A DNA stretch of 7,338 nt from Phycisphaerales bacterium UBA3158. Lineage in GTDB: Bacteria > Planctomycetota > Phycisphaerae > Phycisphaerales > SM1A02. Under the pieces are notes generated by a model. The model did no database searches. It had not been told where the DNA came from and worked only from the letters and a program-made list of their open reading frames with translations. The stretch is taken from positions 1-7,338 of the forward strand of contig DEYM01000081.1 of assembly GCA_002364555.1 (NCBI GenBank), in the 5' to 3' direction. Below, in pieces: positions 1-6,214 of the stretch (position 1 is the stretch's first letter; every line of letters starts with the position of its first letter). A program made the translations under genes and the position numbers.

Positions 1-1334
1 GCCATGGCCAGGAGAGCGGCCCCATAGGCCGAGCCGTCCGACACGTTCACGGTGGCTACCTGCAGATCGAAGATGTCCGCAGCCATCTGTCTCCATGGCC
101 TGCTTCGGGAGCCGCCTCCTGTGATCCTGACATGGTCGATGTTCCGATTGGTCTCGCGGATCAGATCGAGGCTGTCCTTGAGTCCGAACATGATGCCTTC
201 AAGGACGGATCTGCCGAAGTGCGGACGAGCATGGCCTGTTGAAATCCCGGTGAAGGAGCCAGTTGCATCCGGTGCGGCGTGCGGTGTTCGCTCACCGGTC
301 AGATACGGAAGGAAACGCAGCCCCTCGCTGCCGGGTTCCACGGTGGTGGCATCCTCCACGATCTGATCAAACGTGCTGTCTTGGGCAAATGTGTCCCGGT
401 ACCACTTCAGGCTTCCGCCTGCGCTGAGCATCACGCCCATCACGTGCCAGGTCTCTACGAGTGCATGACAGTAGGCGTGCAGTGAGCCGGTCGGGTCATG
501 GGGGGGCGTTGGCCTGCCTGCAAACACGACGCCGGAGGTGCCGAGGTTGATCGACACGCTTGATTCATCATCGATTCCACAGCTGATGCCGCCGGCAGCT
601 TGATCCCCTGCGCCGGCGACGACCGGAATGCCCGGCCGAAGGCCTGTGAGCGTCGCCGCTTCCGCGGTGACGTCTGCGACGATCTTCTGGGATTCCGAGA
701 CCGGTGGCAGCCATGACTTGTCCATCTGGAGTTCTTCAAGCAGCAGATCCGACCAGTCTCTTGATCCGAGATCGAGCAGGGAGGTGCCCGAGGCATCCGT
801 GACATCGGTGGAGTGCGTCCCCGTCAGCCGTAGAAGAATGAAATCCTTTGGTAGCAGCACATGCCTGATCCTGTCATGCAGATCCGGTTCATGGTCCCTC
901 ATCCAGAGGATCTTGGGAGCGGTGAATCCCGTCATGGCGGGTTTGCCTGTGATCTCGATGAGGCGTTCCCGTCCGACGATCTCGTGGATATGGTCACACT
1001 GTGTCTGCGTACGCTGATCGTTCCAGATGATGGACGGACGTATCACCGCATCGTGCTCATCGAGGGCGACCAGCCCATGCATCTGGCCTGTGATTCCGAT
1101 GGCCCCGATCAGGGAACCTTCGATGTCAGCCTCGGCAACGAGCTGCTTGATGGCTTCGCAGCAGGCCGTCCACCAGTCTTCAGGAGCCTGCTCCGACCAG
1201 CCCGGACTGGGGGTGTCACAGGGGTACCCACGGCTGGCCGATCGTTCGACCTGGCCGTCGTTCTGATTCACCAGCAGCACCCTGACGCCACCGGTGCCGA
1301 TGTCGATGCCCAGTACGTAGGGTGTTGTTGGCAT
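1..1334 (-). CDS. xylB: Xylulokinase (FGGY carbohydrate kinase), C-terminus cut off by window edge
   Basis: Predicted to phosphorylate D-xylulose with ATP to D-xylulose 5-phosphate in the cytoplasm, feeding the pentose phosphate pathway. The frame is open from an ATG at 1334 to the left edge, giving 444 codons; E. coli XylB is about 484 residues, so roughly the last 40-50 are missing. Visible motifs in order: N-terminal phosphate-binding GIDIGTGGV (residues 9-17), WSEQ (46-49), substrate-binding GQMHG (83-87), WND (104-106), LPKD (161-164), GAGDQAAGG (241-249) with D244 matching the catalytic Asp of XylB, LGTSG (264-268), FLPYLTGERTPH (341-352) and the GGGSRS ATPase-domain loop (407-412). These fit xylulokinase better than glycerol, ribulo- or rhamnulokinase. 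A second in-frame ATG at 1388 would add 18 residues, but the family starts just before GIDIGT and a dyad lies in that extension, so 1334 is preferred. AGGGAG lies 12 bases upstream, a rather long spacing. Divergent from the sugar isomerase operon. Confidence 0.95.
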   Translation of the reverse strand, partial: MPTTPYVLGIDIGTGGVRVLLVNQNDGQVERSASRGYPCDTPSPGWSEQAPEDWWTACCEAIKQLVAEADIEGSLIGAIGITGQMHGLVALDEHDAVIRPSIIWNDQRTQTQCDHIHEIVGRERLIEITGKPAMTGFTAPKILWMRDHEPDLHDRIRHVLLPKDFILLRLTGTHSTDVTDASGTSLLDLGSRDWSDLLLEELQMDKSWLPPVSESQKIVADVTAEAATLTGLRPGIPVVAGAGDQAAGGISCGIDDESSVSINLGTSGVVFAGRPTPPHDPTGSLHAYCHALVETWHVMGVMLSAGGSLKWYRDTFAQDSTFDQIVEDATTVEPGSEGLRFLPYLTGERTPHAAPDATGSFTGISTGHARPHFGRSVLEGIMFGLKDSLDLIRETNRNIDHVRITGGGSRSRPWRQMAADIFDLQVATVNVSDGSAYGAALLAM

Positions 1335-1357
1335 GGTGACTTCTGGCTCCCTGAAGG

Positions 1358-1372
1358 TGTACCCAGAGTACA
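1358..1372. promoter_or_regulatory. Perfect 15-base dyad, candidate operator
   Basis: TGTAC-CCAGA-GTACA is a perfect inverted repeat with 5-base arms and a 5-base spacer. It lies in the 95-base spacer between the divergent xylulokinase and sugar isomerase starts, 23 bases upstream of the former and 57 upstream of the latter. Its size and position suit a dimeric regulator controlling both directions, but no convincing -35/-10 pair is visible beside it and no regulator gene is in the window. Role is inferred. Confidence 0.35.
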
Positions 1373-1413
1373 GCCCTGCTGGTTCCATGGCAGTCCTGTA
1401 GCATGAGCACATC

Positions 1414-1420
1414 GAGGAGG
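1414..1420 (+). promoter_or_regulatory. Strong Shine-Dalgarno fixing the isomerase start
   Basis: GAGGAGG sits 9 bases before the ATG at 1430. An in-frame ATG at 1403 lies upstream of this site and has no comparable signal, so the ribosome binding site decides in favour of the shorter protein. Confidence 0.8.
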
Positions 1421-1429
1421 CGCTTGAAC

Positions 1430-2443
1430 ATGTCACGACCAGTAACGATTTTCACCGGCCAGTGGGCTGATATGCCGCTGGAGAAGATGGCGGCGATTGC
1501 ATCCGAAATCGGCTATGACGGGCTCGAGCTCGCCTGCTGGGGGGATCACTTCGAGGTCGACAAGGCCATGGAGGACGACGACTACTGCCAGTCCAGGATC
1601 GATCTGCTCGAGTCGCACGGCTTGAGTTGCTGGGCCATCTCCAATCATCTGGTGGGTCAGGCCGTCTGCGATCGAATCGACCATCGTCATCATCACATAC
1701 TTCCAGATCGAATCTGGGGGCATGGTGATGCGGAAGGTGTCAAGGAAAGAGCCATCGAGGAGATGAAGAACACTGCTCGGGCGGCCGCTCGCCTGGGTGT
1801 GCCGGTGGTCAACGGATTCACCGGCTCGTCCATCTGGCCCGATCTGTACTTCTTCCCACCGACCCCTCCGGATCACGTCAAGCGTGGATACGACGACTTC
1901 GCGAACAGGTGGGGTCCCATCCTGGATGTCTTCAAGGAAGTCGGCGTCAAGTTCGCGCTTGAAGTCCATCCAAGTGAAATCGCATACGACATCTACACGG
2001 CCGAGGCGGCACTGGATGCCGTCGGTCATCATGAGGCATTCGGCTTCAACTTCGATCCGAGTCATCTCATCTGGCAGGGGGTCGATCCCGCTCGTTTCAT
2101 CGATCGATTCCCCGATCGCATATTCCATTGCCACATGAAGGACACGCGGATTCTCCAGGATGGCGAGCGAAGCATCCTCGGATCGCACCTTCAGTTCGGT
2201 GATCCGCGTCGTGGATGGGATTTCGTCAGCGTGGGCCGTGGGGACGTGGACTTCGATCAGATCATTCGCGCCTTGAACCGCGCTGGTTATGACGGTCCAC
2301 TATCGGTGGAATGGGAGGATAGCGCCATGGACAGACTTCAGGGAGCCCTCGAGAGCTGCGAATATGTGCGTGGAGTCGAAATCGTGGCACCGGGCCAGGG
2401 GTTCGAGGACGCCTATGCCTCGGATGCCGAGGCCGGTTCCTGA
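1430..2443 (+). CDS. Sugar phosphate isomerase/epimerase, xylose-isomerase-like TIM barrel
   Basis: A 337-residue protein of the AP-endonuclease-2 / xylose-isomerase-like TIM-barrel superfamily, whose members are metal-dependent cytoplasmic isomerases, epimerases or dehydratases acting on sugars, keto sugars or inositols. The barrel opens with VTIFTGQWADMPLEKMAAIA and IGYDGLELACWGDH (residues 27-40), which is typical. Likely metal ligands, by family analogy, are E178 (FALEVHPSE), D209 (NFDPSH), H235 (FHCHMKDT) and E294 (LSVEWED). It is not classical XylA: the length and the characteristic XylA motifs differ. There is no signal peptide. The start is set by GAGGAGG at 1414-1420; an ATG at 1403 would add nine residues. 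The stop TGA shares its final base with the ATG of the next gene, so the two are probably translationally coupled. It may isomerise the product of the downstream enzymes or supply a ketose to the divergent xylulokinase; the exact substrate cannot be read from sequence. Confidence 0.9.
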   Translation: MSRPVTIFTGQWADMPLEKMAAIASEIGYDGLELACWGDHFEVDKAMEDDDYCQSRIDLLESHGLSCWAISNHLVGQAVCDRIDHRHHHILPDRIWGHGDAEGVKERAIEEMKNTARAAARLGVPVVNGFTGSSIWPDLYFFPPTPPDHVKRGYDDFANRWGPILDVFKEVGVKFALEVHPSEIAYDIYTAEAALDAVGHHEAFGFNFDPSHLIWQGVDPARFIDRFPDRIFHCHMKDTRILQDGERSILGSHLQFGDPRRGWDFVSVGRGDVDFDQIIRALNRAGYDGPLSVEWEDSAMDRLQGALESCEYVRGVEIVAPGQGFEDAYASDAEAGS

Positions 2444-3588
2444 TGAGTGGCTTCGAGCAACCGATCAGAATCGGTATGGTCGGCGGGGGCCGTGATGCGT
2501 TCATCGGTGCGGTGCACAGAATGGCCACGCGTCTCGATCAGAGCATGCAGTTGGTTGCTGGAGCGTTGTCGTCGACCAGAGATAAATCGATCGCCAGCGG
2601 ACTGGATCTTGGTCTCGATGAAGAACGCTGCTATGAATCGTGGGAGCGGATGATCGCCGATGAAGCGGCGAGATCCCCCGAGGATCGCATGCAGGCACTG
2701 GTCATCGTCACGCCGAACCATGTCCACTTCCCAGTGGCCAAGGCCGCCATGGAGATGGGATTCCATGTCATCTGCGACAAGCCGCTGGCCATGAATTCAG
2801 CCCAGGCCGACGAACTGGTGGACATCCAGTCCAGGACAGGACTCGTCTTCGGCGTCACGTACAACTACACCGGATACCCGATGGTCAAGCAGGCAAGACA
2901 TCTTGTCCGCAGTGGAGCCCTCGGTGAGATTCGAAAGATAATCGTGGAATACAACCAGGGATGGCTTTCGACCCCTCTCGAGGAGACTGGTCAGAAGCAG
3001 GCCGATTGGCGCACGGATCCATCCAGAGCTGGAATGGGTGGTGCCATGGGAGACATCGGTTCACATGCCGAGAATCTGGTTTCCTACGTCACCGATCTCG
3101 AGGTGACTCGCTTCAGTTCCGATCTGACGGCGCATGTCCCCGGTCGACAGCTCGATGACGACGCCTCGATGTTGCTGCAATTCGAGAATGGGGCAAGAGG
3201 GATCCTGACGGTCAGTCAGATCTGCACCGGCTGTCGCAATGATCTGCGGCTTCGAGTCTGGGGCACCCAGGGAGGGATCACCTGGCATCAGGAAACGCCC
3301 GATCGACTCGTCCAGACATCACTTGATGGCCCAGAACAGATCCATCACCGTGCCGATTCCTCGCTGTGCGATGCATCGCTGTCGGCTACTCGACTGCCTG
3401 GTGGTCATCCGGAGGCTTTCATCGAGGCGTTTGCGAACCTCTATCGTTCCATGGCCGAGGCGATACGTGCGGGTCTTGATGATGGGCAGCGATACGACTA
3501 CCCGACGGTTCGCGATGGTGCTCGAGGAGTGAAGTTCATCGAACAGGTCGTTTCCAATTCAGGTGATGGATGGTCCGTGTTGAGGTGA
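2443..3588 (+). CDS. Gfo/Idh/MocA family NAD(P)-dependent sugar oxidoreductase
   Basis: A 381-residue protein with an N-terminal Rossmann fold and a C-terminal Gfo/Idh/MocA alpha/beta domain. Visible features are the dinucleotide-binding RIGMVGGGRDAF (residues 9-20), VIVTPNHVHFP (87-97), the DKP version of the family's EKP motif with catalytic-type K113, and GGAMGDIGSHAENL (199-212), where D204 and H208 occupy the usual catalytic positions. There is no signal peptide, so it is predicted to be cytoplasmic. Family members oxidise or reduce sugar hydroxyls, often at C3 of glycosides or on inositols. The ATG overlaps the preceding stop as TGATG, with GAGG at 2429-2432 upstream. Eight bases separate its stop from the next start. 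Placement between a TIM-barrel isomerase and a ThuA/DUF1080 protein suggests 3-keto-sugar chemistry, but substrate and direction are inference. Confidence 0.92.
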   Translation: MSGFEQPIRIGMVGGGRDAFIGAVHRMATRLDQSMQLVAGALSSTRDKSIASGLDLGLDEERCYESWERMIADEAARSPEDRMQALVIVTPNHVHFPVAKAAMEMGFHVICDKPLAMNSAQADELVDIQSRTGLVFGVTYNYTGYPMVKQARHLVRSGALGEIRKIIVEYNQGWLSTPLEETGQKQADWRTDPSRAGMGGAMGDIGSHAENLVSYVTDLEVTRFSSDLTAHVPGRQLDDDASMLLQFENGARGILTVSQICTGCRNDLRLRVWGTQGGITWHQETPDRLVQTSLDGPEQIHHRADSSLCDASLSATRLPGGHPEAFIEAFANLYRSMAEAIRAGLDDGQRYDYPTVRDGARGVKFIEQVVSNSGDGWSVLR

Positions 3589-3596
3589 GGTGGTCG

Positions 3597-4967
3597 ATGA
3601 TCAGGTATCTCTTGTTGATGATGACGATCTGTCCCGTTCAGACGGCCCTTGCCGACGAACTACCCTCTGTCCTGGTCTTCACCAGAATGGAGGGATTCAG
3701 ACATGATTGCGTCGAGAATGGCGTCAAGGCCTTGCGTGAGTTGTCCAAGGACAGCTACCGGATCGAGGTGTCGGACGATCCCAGCGAGTTTTCCCCGGGC
3801 AATCTCTCTCGTTTCGATGCGGTCGTATTCCTCAATACGAGCGGTGATGTACTGGACGAGGGCCAGCAGTCGGCGTTCGAGTCTTTTCTGCATGACGGCG
3901 GTGGCTTCGTCGGTATCCATGCCGCGGCGGACACGGAACATGGATGGCCTTTCTATGGCCGCCTTCTGGGGGGCGCCTGGTTCAAGTCGCATCCTGAAGT
4001 CCAGAAGGCAACGGTCGTGCTAGAGGATCAGAACCACCCCTCGATCACCGGCCTTTCGAAACACTGGGACCGAGTCGACGAATGGTACGAGTTCAAGACC
4101 AACCCTCGCGAGGATGTCCATGTCGTCGCCACCATCGACGAGTCGACGTATTCGCCTCATGAACCGATGGGGGATCATCCAATCATCTGGACAGTCCCGG
4201 TGGGTAATGGAACCGCTCTGTATACCGCTGGTGGTCATACGGCGGAGAGCTTCGATGAACAGGACTTTCGAAAGCATCTCCAGCAGTCGATCCAATGGGT
4301 GATCAATGATGGTGCGATCGAACTGATACCGGCGAAAGGATTCGATGGTTGGCGTCACACGTCCAACTGGAGCAATGTGGCCGATGCGGCCATGGATTCA
4401 TCGGACAACTCCTCCATCGTGATGGATGAGACTGGTGGAGGCCTGCTCGTCAGTCAGGCCGGTGATGGCAGTCATATCCAGTCGACGTCGGAGTTCGGTG
4501 ATGTCGAGCTGCATCTCGAATTCATGGTTCCAGCCGGCAGCAACTCCGGTGTCTATCTGCAGGGACGATACGAACTTCAGGTGCTGGACAGCTGGGGCAA
4601 GTCGGCTCCTTCCTTCGGCGACTGTGGTGGGATCTACGAACGCTGGGATGAGGCGAGAACCCCGAAGGGGTATGAAGGCCATTCGCCGCTGGTCAACGCC
4701 TCGAGAAAGCCCGGTCACTGGCAGACATACGACATCGTCTTCCGGGCACCCCGATTCGACGAGGATGGCCAGAAGATCGCCGACGCCCGCTTCGAGAAGA
4801 TCGTTCACAACGGCATCGTCATCCATGAGAACGTGGTTCTCACGGGGCCTACTCGTGGTTCATTGCCGGATCCGGATGAGGTGGCACAGGGGCCGCTGAT
4901 GCTTCAGGGCGATCATGGTCCGGTTGCGTACAGGAATATTCGGATACGTCGAATCGCCGGGGATTGA
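3597..4967 (+). CDS. Exported ThuA + DUF1080 (3-keto-disaccharide hydrolase-like) fusion protein
   Basis: A 456-residue two-domain protein. Residues 1-19 form a signal peptide ending ALA before D20, so it is predicted to be exported. Residues about 23-238 are a ThuA (trehalose-utilisation, glutamine-amidotransferase-like fold) domain, with VLVFTRMEGFRHD (25-37), GGGFVGIHAAADTEHGWPFY (101-120), LLGGAWFKSHP (123-133), DEWYEF (161-166) and GGHTAESFD (212-220). Residues about 248-454 are a DUF1080 / 3-keto-disaccharide hydrolase domain, with GFDGWR (248-253), ELHLEFMVPAGSNSGVYLQG (304-323), YELQVLDSWG (325-334), GGIYE (344-348), GHWQTYDIVFRAPRF (373-387) and LMLQGDHGPVAYRNIRIRRI (434-453). DUF1080 proteins are implicated in cleaving 3-keto-glycosides made by Gfo/Idh/MocA enzymes. 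The start at 3597 is chosen because GAGG at 3587-3590 lies 6 bases upstream and it yields a clean signal peptide; an ATG at 3570 would overlap the previous gene by 19 bases and add nine charged or polar residues. Confidence 0.92.
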   Translation: MIRYLLLMMTICPVQTALADELPSVLVFTRMEGFRHDCVENGVKALRELSKDSYRIEVSDDPSEFSPGNLSRFDAVVFLNTSGDVLDEGQQSAFESFLHDGGGFVGIHAAADTEHGWPFYGRLLGGAWFKSHPEVQKATVVLEDQNHPSITGLSKHWDRVDEWYEFKTNPREDVHVVATIDESTYSPHEPMGDHPIIWTVPVGNGTALYTAGGHTAESFDEQDFRKHLQQSIQWVINDGAIELIPAKGFDGWRHTSNWSNVADAAMDSSDNSSIVMDETGGGLLVSQAGDGSHIQSTSEFGDVELHLEFMVPAGSNSGVYLQGRYELQVLDSWGKSAPSFGDCGGIYERWDEARTPKGYEGHSPLVNASRKPGHWQTYDIVFRAPRFDEDGQKIADARFEKIVHNGIVIHENVVLTGPTRGSLPDPDEVAQGPLMLQGDHGPVAYRNIRIRRIAGD

Positions 4968-5921
4968 TCAGGCGGGGCACTCGCCGTATTCCGACAGGAT
5001 CAGTAGCAGATCGTTCACGCCGACGACCGTGTCGCCATCGATGTCCTCGACACAGACGCATCCACCCCAGGCTTCGATGACCTGTAGGACATCGTTGACG
5101 TCGACGATGGAATCGGTGTTCACATCCATCTTGCAGACAGGGCAGAATTCGTTCAGGCCATTGTCCTGCCAGCCGCCCAGAATATGGTCCGGTTGACTGT
5201 TGCAGAAGTCGGACTGCTCCAGGACCGGATCGTTGCAGTCGCAGGCGCTGGCGATGGCGCCTCCGCGAAGACCGGCTGTGTTGGAATCGAAGAAGCAGTT
5301 GATGTGGAGCCCTTCGCTGTAGTTGCCATAGGCCACGCCGCCGCCGAAGACATTGGCGGTGTTGTTCGTGAAGACGCATTCCTCGATCAGGAGATCGGTG
5401 TATTCATGAAGTCGAAGTCCGCCACCATCGCCATCAGCATGATTGTTCGTGAATGTGCAGTTCCTGATCACCGGGCTGCCTTGCCAGATGCCGACGCCGC
5501 CACCGAAGTAGGCGGAATTATTCGTGATGATGCAGTTTCGTATTGTGGGACTTGCTTCGAACACGTAGATGCCGCCACCTGTGATTTCACCATTGAGGCT
5601 GCTTCCAGTGCCGCCGGTGATGGTGAATCCATCCAGAACGGAATTCGAAGTCTCACTGGCCTTGAATATCACGACGCTGCCAACTCCATTGGCATCGAGC
5701 GTGGTGGTCTGCGGTCCATCGGTTGATTCGATGGTGATCTGCTTTCCACGAAAGTCGAGTCTGCCGGGCCATGAACCGGGACCCACCTGAATGAGATCTC
5801 CATCGACGGAGGCGTTCACGGCCCCCTGTATCGAGGAGAAATCGCCAGGAACCTCATATTCGGCAGCCATCAGTGTGGATGACATCAGAAGGGCCAATAA
5901 GGTCAGTTTGGGCTGTGGCAT
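4968..5921 (-). CDS. Secreted parallel beta-helix protein with dockerin-like C-terminus
   Basis: A 317-residue protein. Residues 1-20 are a signal peptide (hydrophobic LTLLALLMSSTLMA). Residues about 24-60 (VPGDFSSIQGAVNASVDGDL) match the start of right-handed beta-helix proteins. Repeated rungs of the type NC-x-F/I-TNN-x-A-...-GGGV occur at residues 129-143, 154-169, 181-196 and 209-223. The C-terminus carries two calcium-loop repeats resembling dockerin: D266-N268-D270-D274-D277 and D293-D295-D297-N303-D304, each ending in an AWGGC or EYGEC cysteine segment. This resembles the 'GC-type dockerin' tail I associate with Phycisphaerales surface proteins. The domain may bind polysaccharide or act as an adhesin; no catalytic residues were identified. 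The start at 5921 is supported by AGGGA 8 bases upstream and by the signal peptide; an ATG at 5990 would add 23 residues overlapping promoter-like sequence. Its stop directly abuts that of the convergent ThuA/DUF1080 gene. Confidence 0.88.
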   Translation of the reverse strand: MPQPKLTLLALLMSSTLMAAEYEVPGDFSSIQGAVNASVDGDLIQVGPGSWPGRLDFRGKQITIESTDGPQTTTLDANGVGSVVIFKASETSNSVLDGFTITGGTGSSLNGEITGGGIYVFEASPTIRNCIITNNSAYFGGGVGIWQGSPVIRNCTFTNNHADGDGGGLRLHEYTDLLIEECVFTNNTANVFGGGVAYGNYSEGLHINCFFDSNTAGLRGGAIASACDCNDPVLEQSDFCNSQPDHILGGWQDNGLNEFCPVCKMDVNTDSIVDVNDVLQVIEAWGGCVCVEDIDGDTVVGVNDLLLILSEYGECPA

Positions 5922-5988
5922 GGAGTGGGTCCCTGGGTACATGGATGTATTCAGAAGGTGATTCGTAAAAAACGCCCCTGCGGGTCCC

Positions 5989-5994
5989 ATTATG
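5989..5994 (-). promoter_or_regulatory. Candidate -10 element for the beta-helix gene
   Basis: On the minus strand this reads CATAAT, matching five of six bases of the sigma-70 -10 consensus. It would place transcription start near 5982, about 60 bases before the chosen ATG at 5921. No good -35 is visible; a CTGGTC-like hexamer at 17 bases is weak. The element overlaps the left arm of a 9-base inverted repeat. Confidence 0.3.
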
Positions 5995-6061
5995 CCATCT
6001 TTGAGTGCAAAGACCAGAATACGGTCTCCAAAGTGGGGTTGAGAGATTCAATATGGCATAA
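5990..6061. promoter_or_regulatory. Nested dyads in the divergent intergenic region
   Basis: Three perfect inverted repeats are nested here. TTATGCCAT (5990-5998) pairs with ATGGCATAA (6053-6061). Inside lie CTTTG-AGTG-CAAAG (5999-6012) and AGACC (6011-6015) with GGTCT (6023-6027). They lie upstream of the beta-helix gene and about 150 bases upstream of the protease start. They could be regulator binding sites or chance; no terminator-type T-run follows any of them. Confidence 0.25.
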
Positions 6062-6069
6062 AAACCTAA

Positions 6070-6123
6070 TTGAAGGCCCCTGAAGGGGGTATAGAGCTTG
6101 CAAATCCCTCATTCGCGTATAGT
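6070..6123 (+). promoter_or_regulatory. Two tandem promoter-like hexamer pairs upstream of the protease gene
   Basis: TTGAAG (6070-6075) is followed 14 bases later by TATAGA (6090-6095). TTGCAA (6098-6103) is followed 14 bases later by TATAGT (6118-6123). The second pair repeats the first with an exact 28-base offset. The hexamers resemble -35 and -10 boxes, but the 14-base spacing is shorter than the usual 16-18, so this is a weak promoter call. A start after TATAGT would give a leader of about 85 bases before the ATG at 6215. The rest of the 5922-6214 spacer shows no gene. Confidence 0.25.
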
Positions 6124-6200
6124 CTCAATGAACAGGGATCCGCGCGGATAATCCATACGGACCCCTTATAGCGATACCTGTATACACCTACCCCTAGAGT

Positions 6201-6206
6201 GGAGAG
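6201..6206 (+). promoter_or_regulatory. Shine-Dalgarno for the C25 protease gene
   Basis: GGAGAG lies 8 bases before the ATG at 6215. A closer ATG at 6207 directly abuts it, reads only Met-Ala-Leu-stop, and ends within the real start codon, so 6215 is chosen. Confidence 0.7.
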
Positions 6207-6214
6207 ATGGCGTT

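Noticed and set aside
861..1406. A 181-codon plus-strand open frame (and a smaller one at 628-1017)
   Set aside because: Both are opposite to the xylulokinase frame, whose motifs run continuously through this stretch; translations match no family I recognise.
1433..2188. A 251-codon open frame on the minus strand
   Set aside because: It lies wholly within the sugar isomerase gene, has no recognisable domain, and the plus-strand frame has clear family motifs, a strong ribosome binding site and operon context.
4955..4974. CGCC/GGCG inverted repeat at the convergent stops as a bidirectional terminator
   Set aside because: Four-base arms with a 12-base loop and no adjacent T-tracts.
5184..5726. 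A 180-codon plus-strand open frame
   Set aside because: Antisense to the beta-helix repeats; its apparent repetitiveness mirrors the repeat codons of the real gene.
5968..5990. Possible intrinsic terminator or attenuator on the minus strand (GC-rich run before TTTTTT)
   Set aside because: The only stem is CCC-GCA-GGG, three base pairs, too weak to act as a terminator hairpin.
6077..6088. CCCC-TGAA-GGGG mini-hairpin as a terminator
   Set aside because: Four to five base pairs with no T-run following on either strand.
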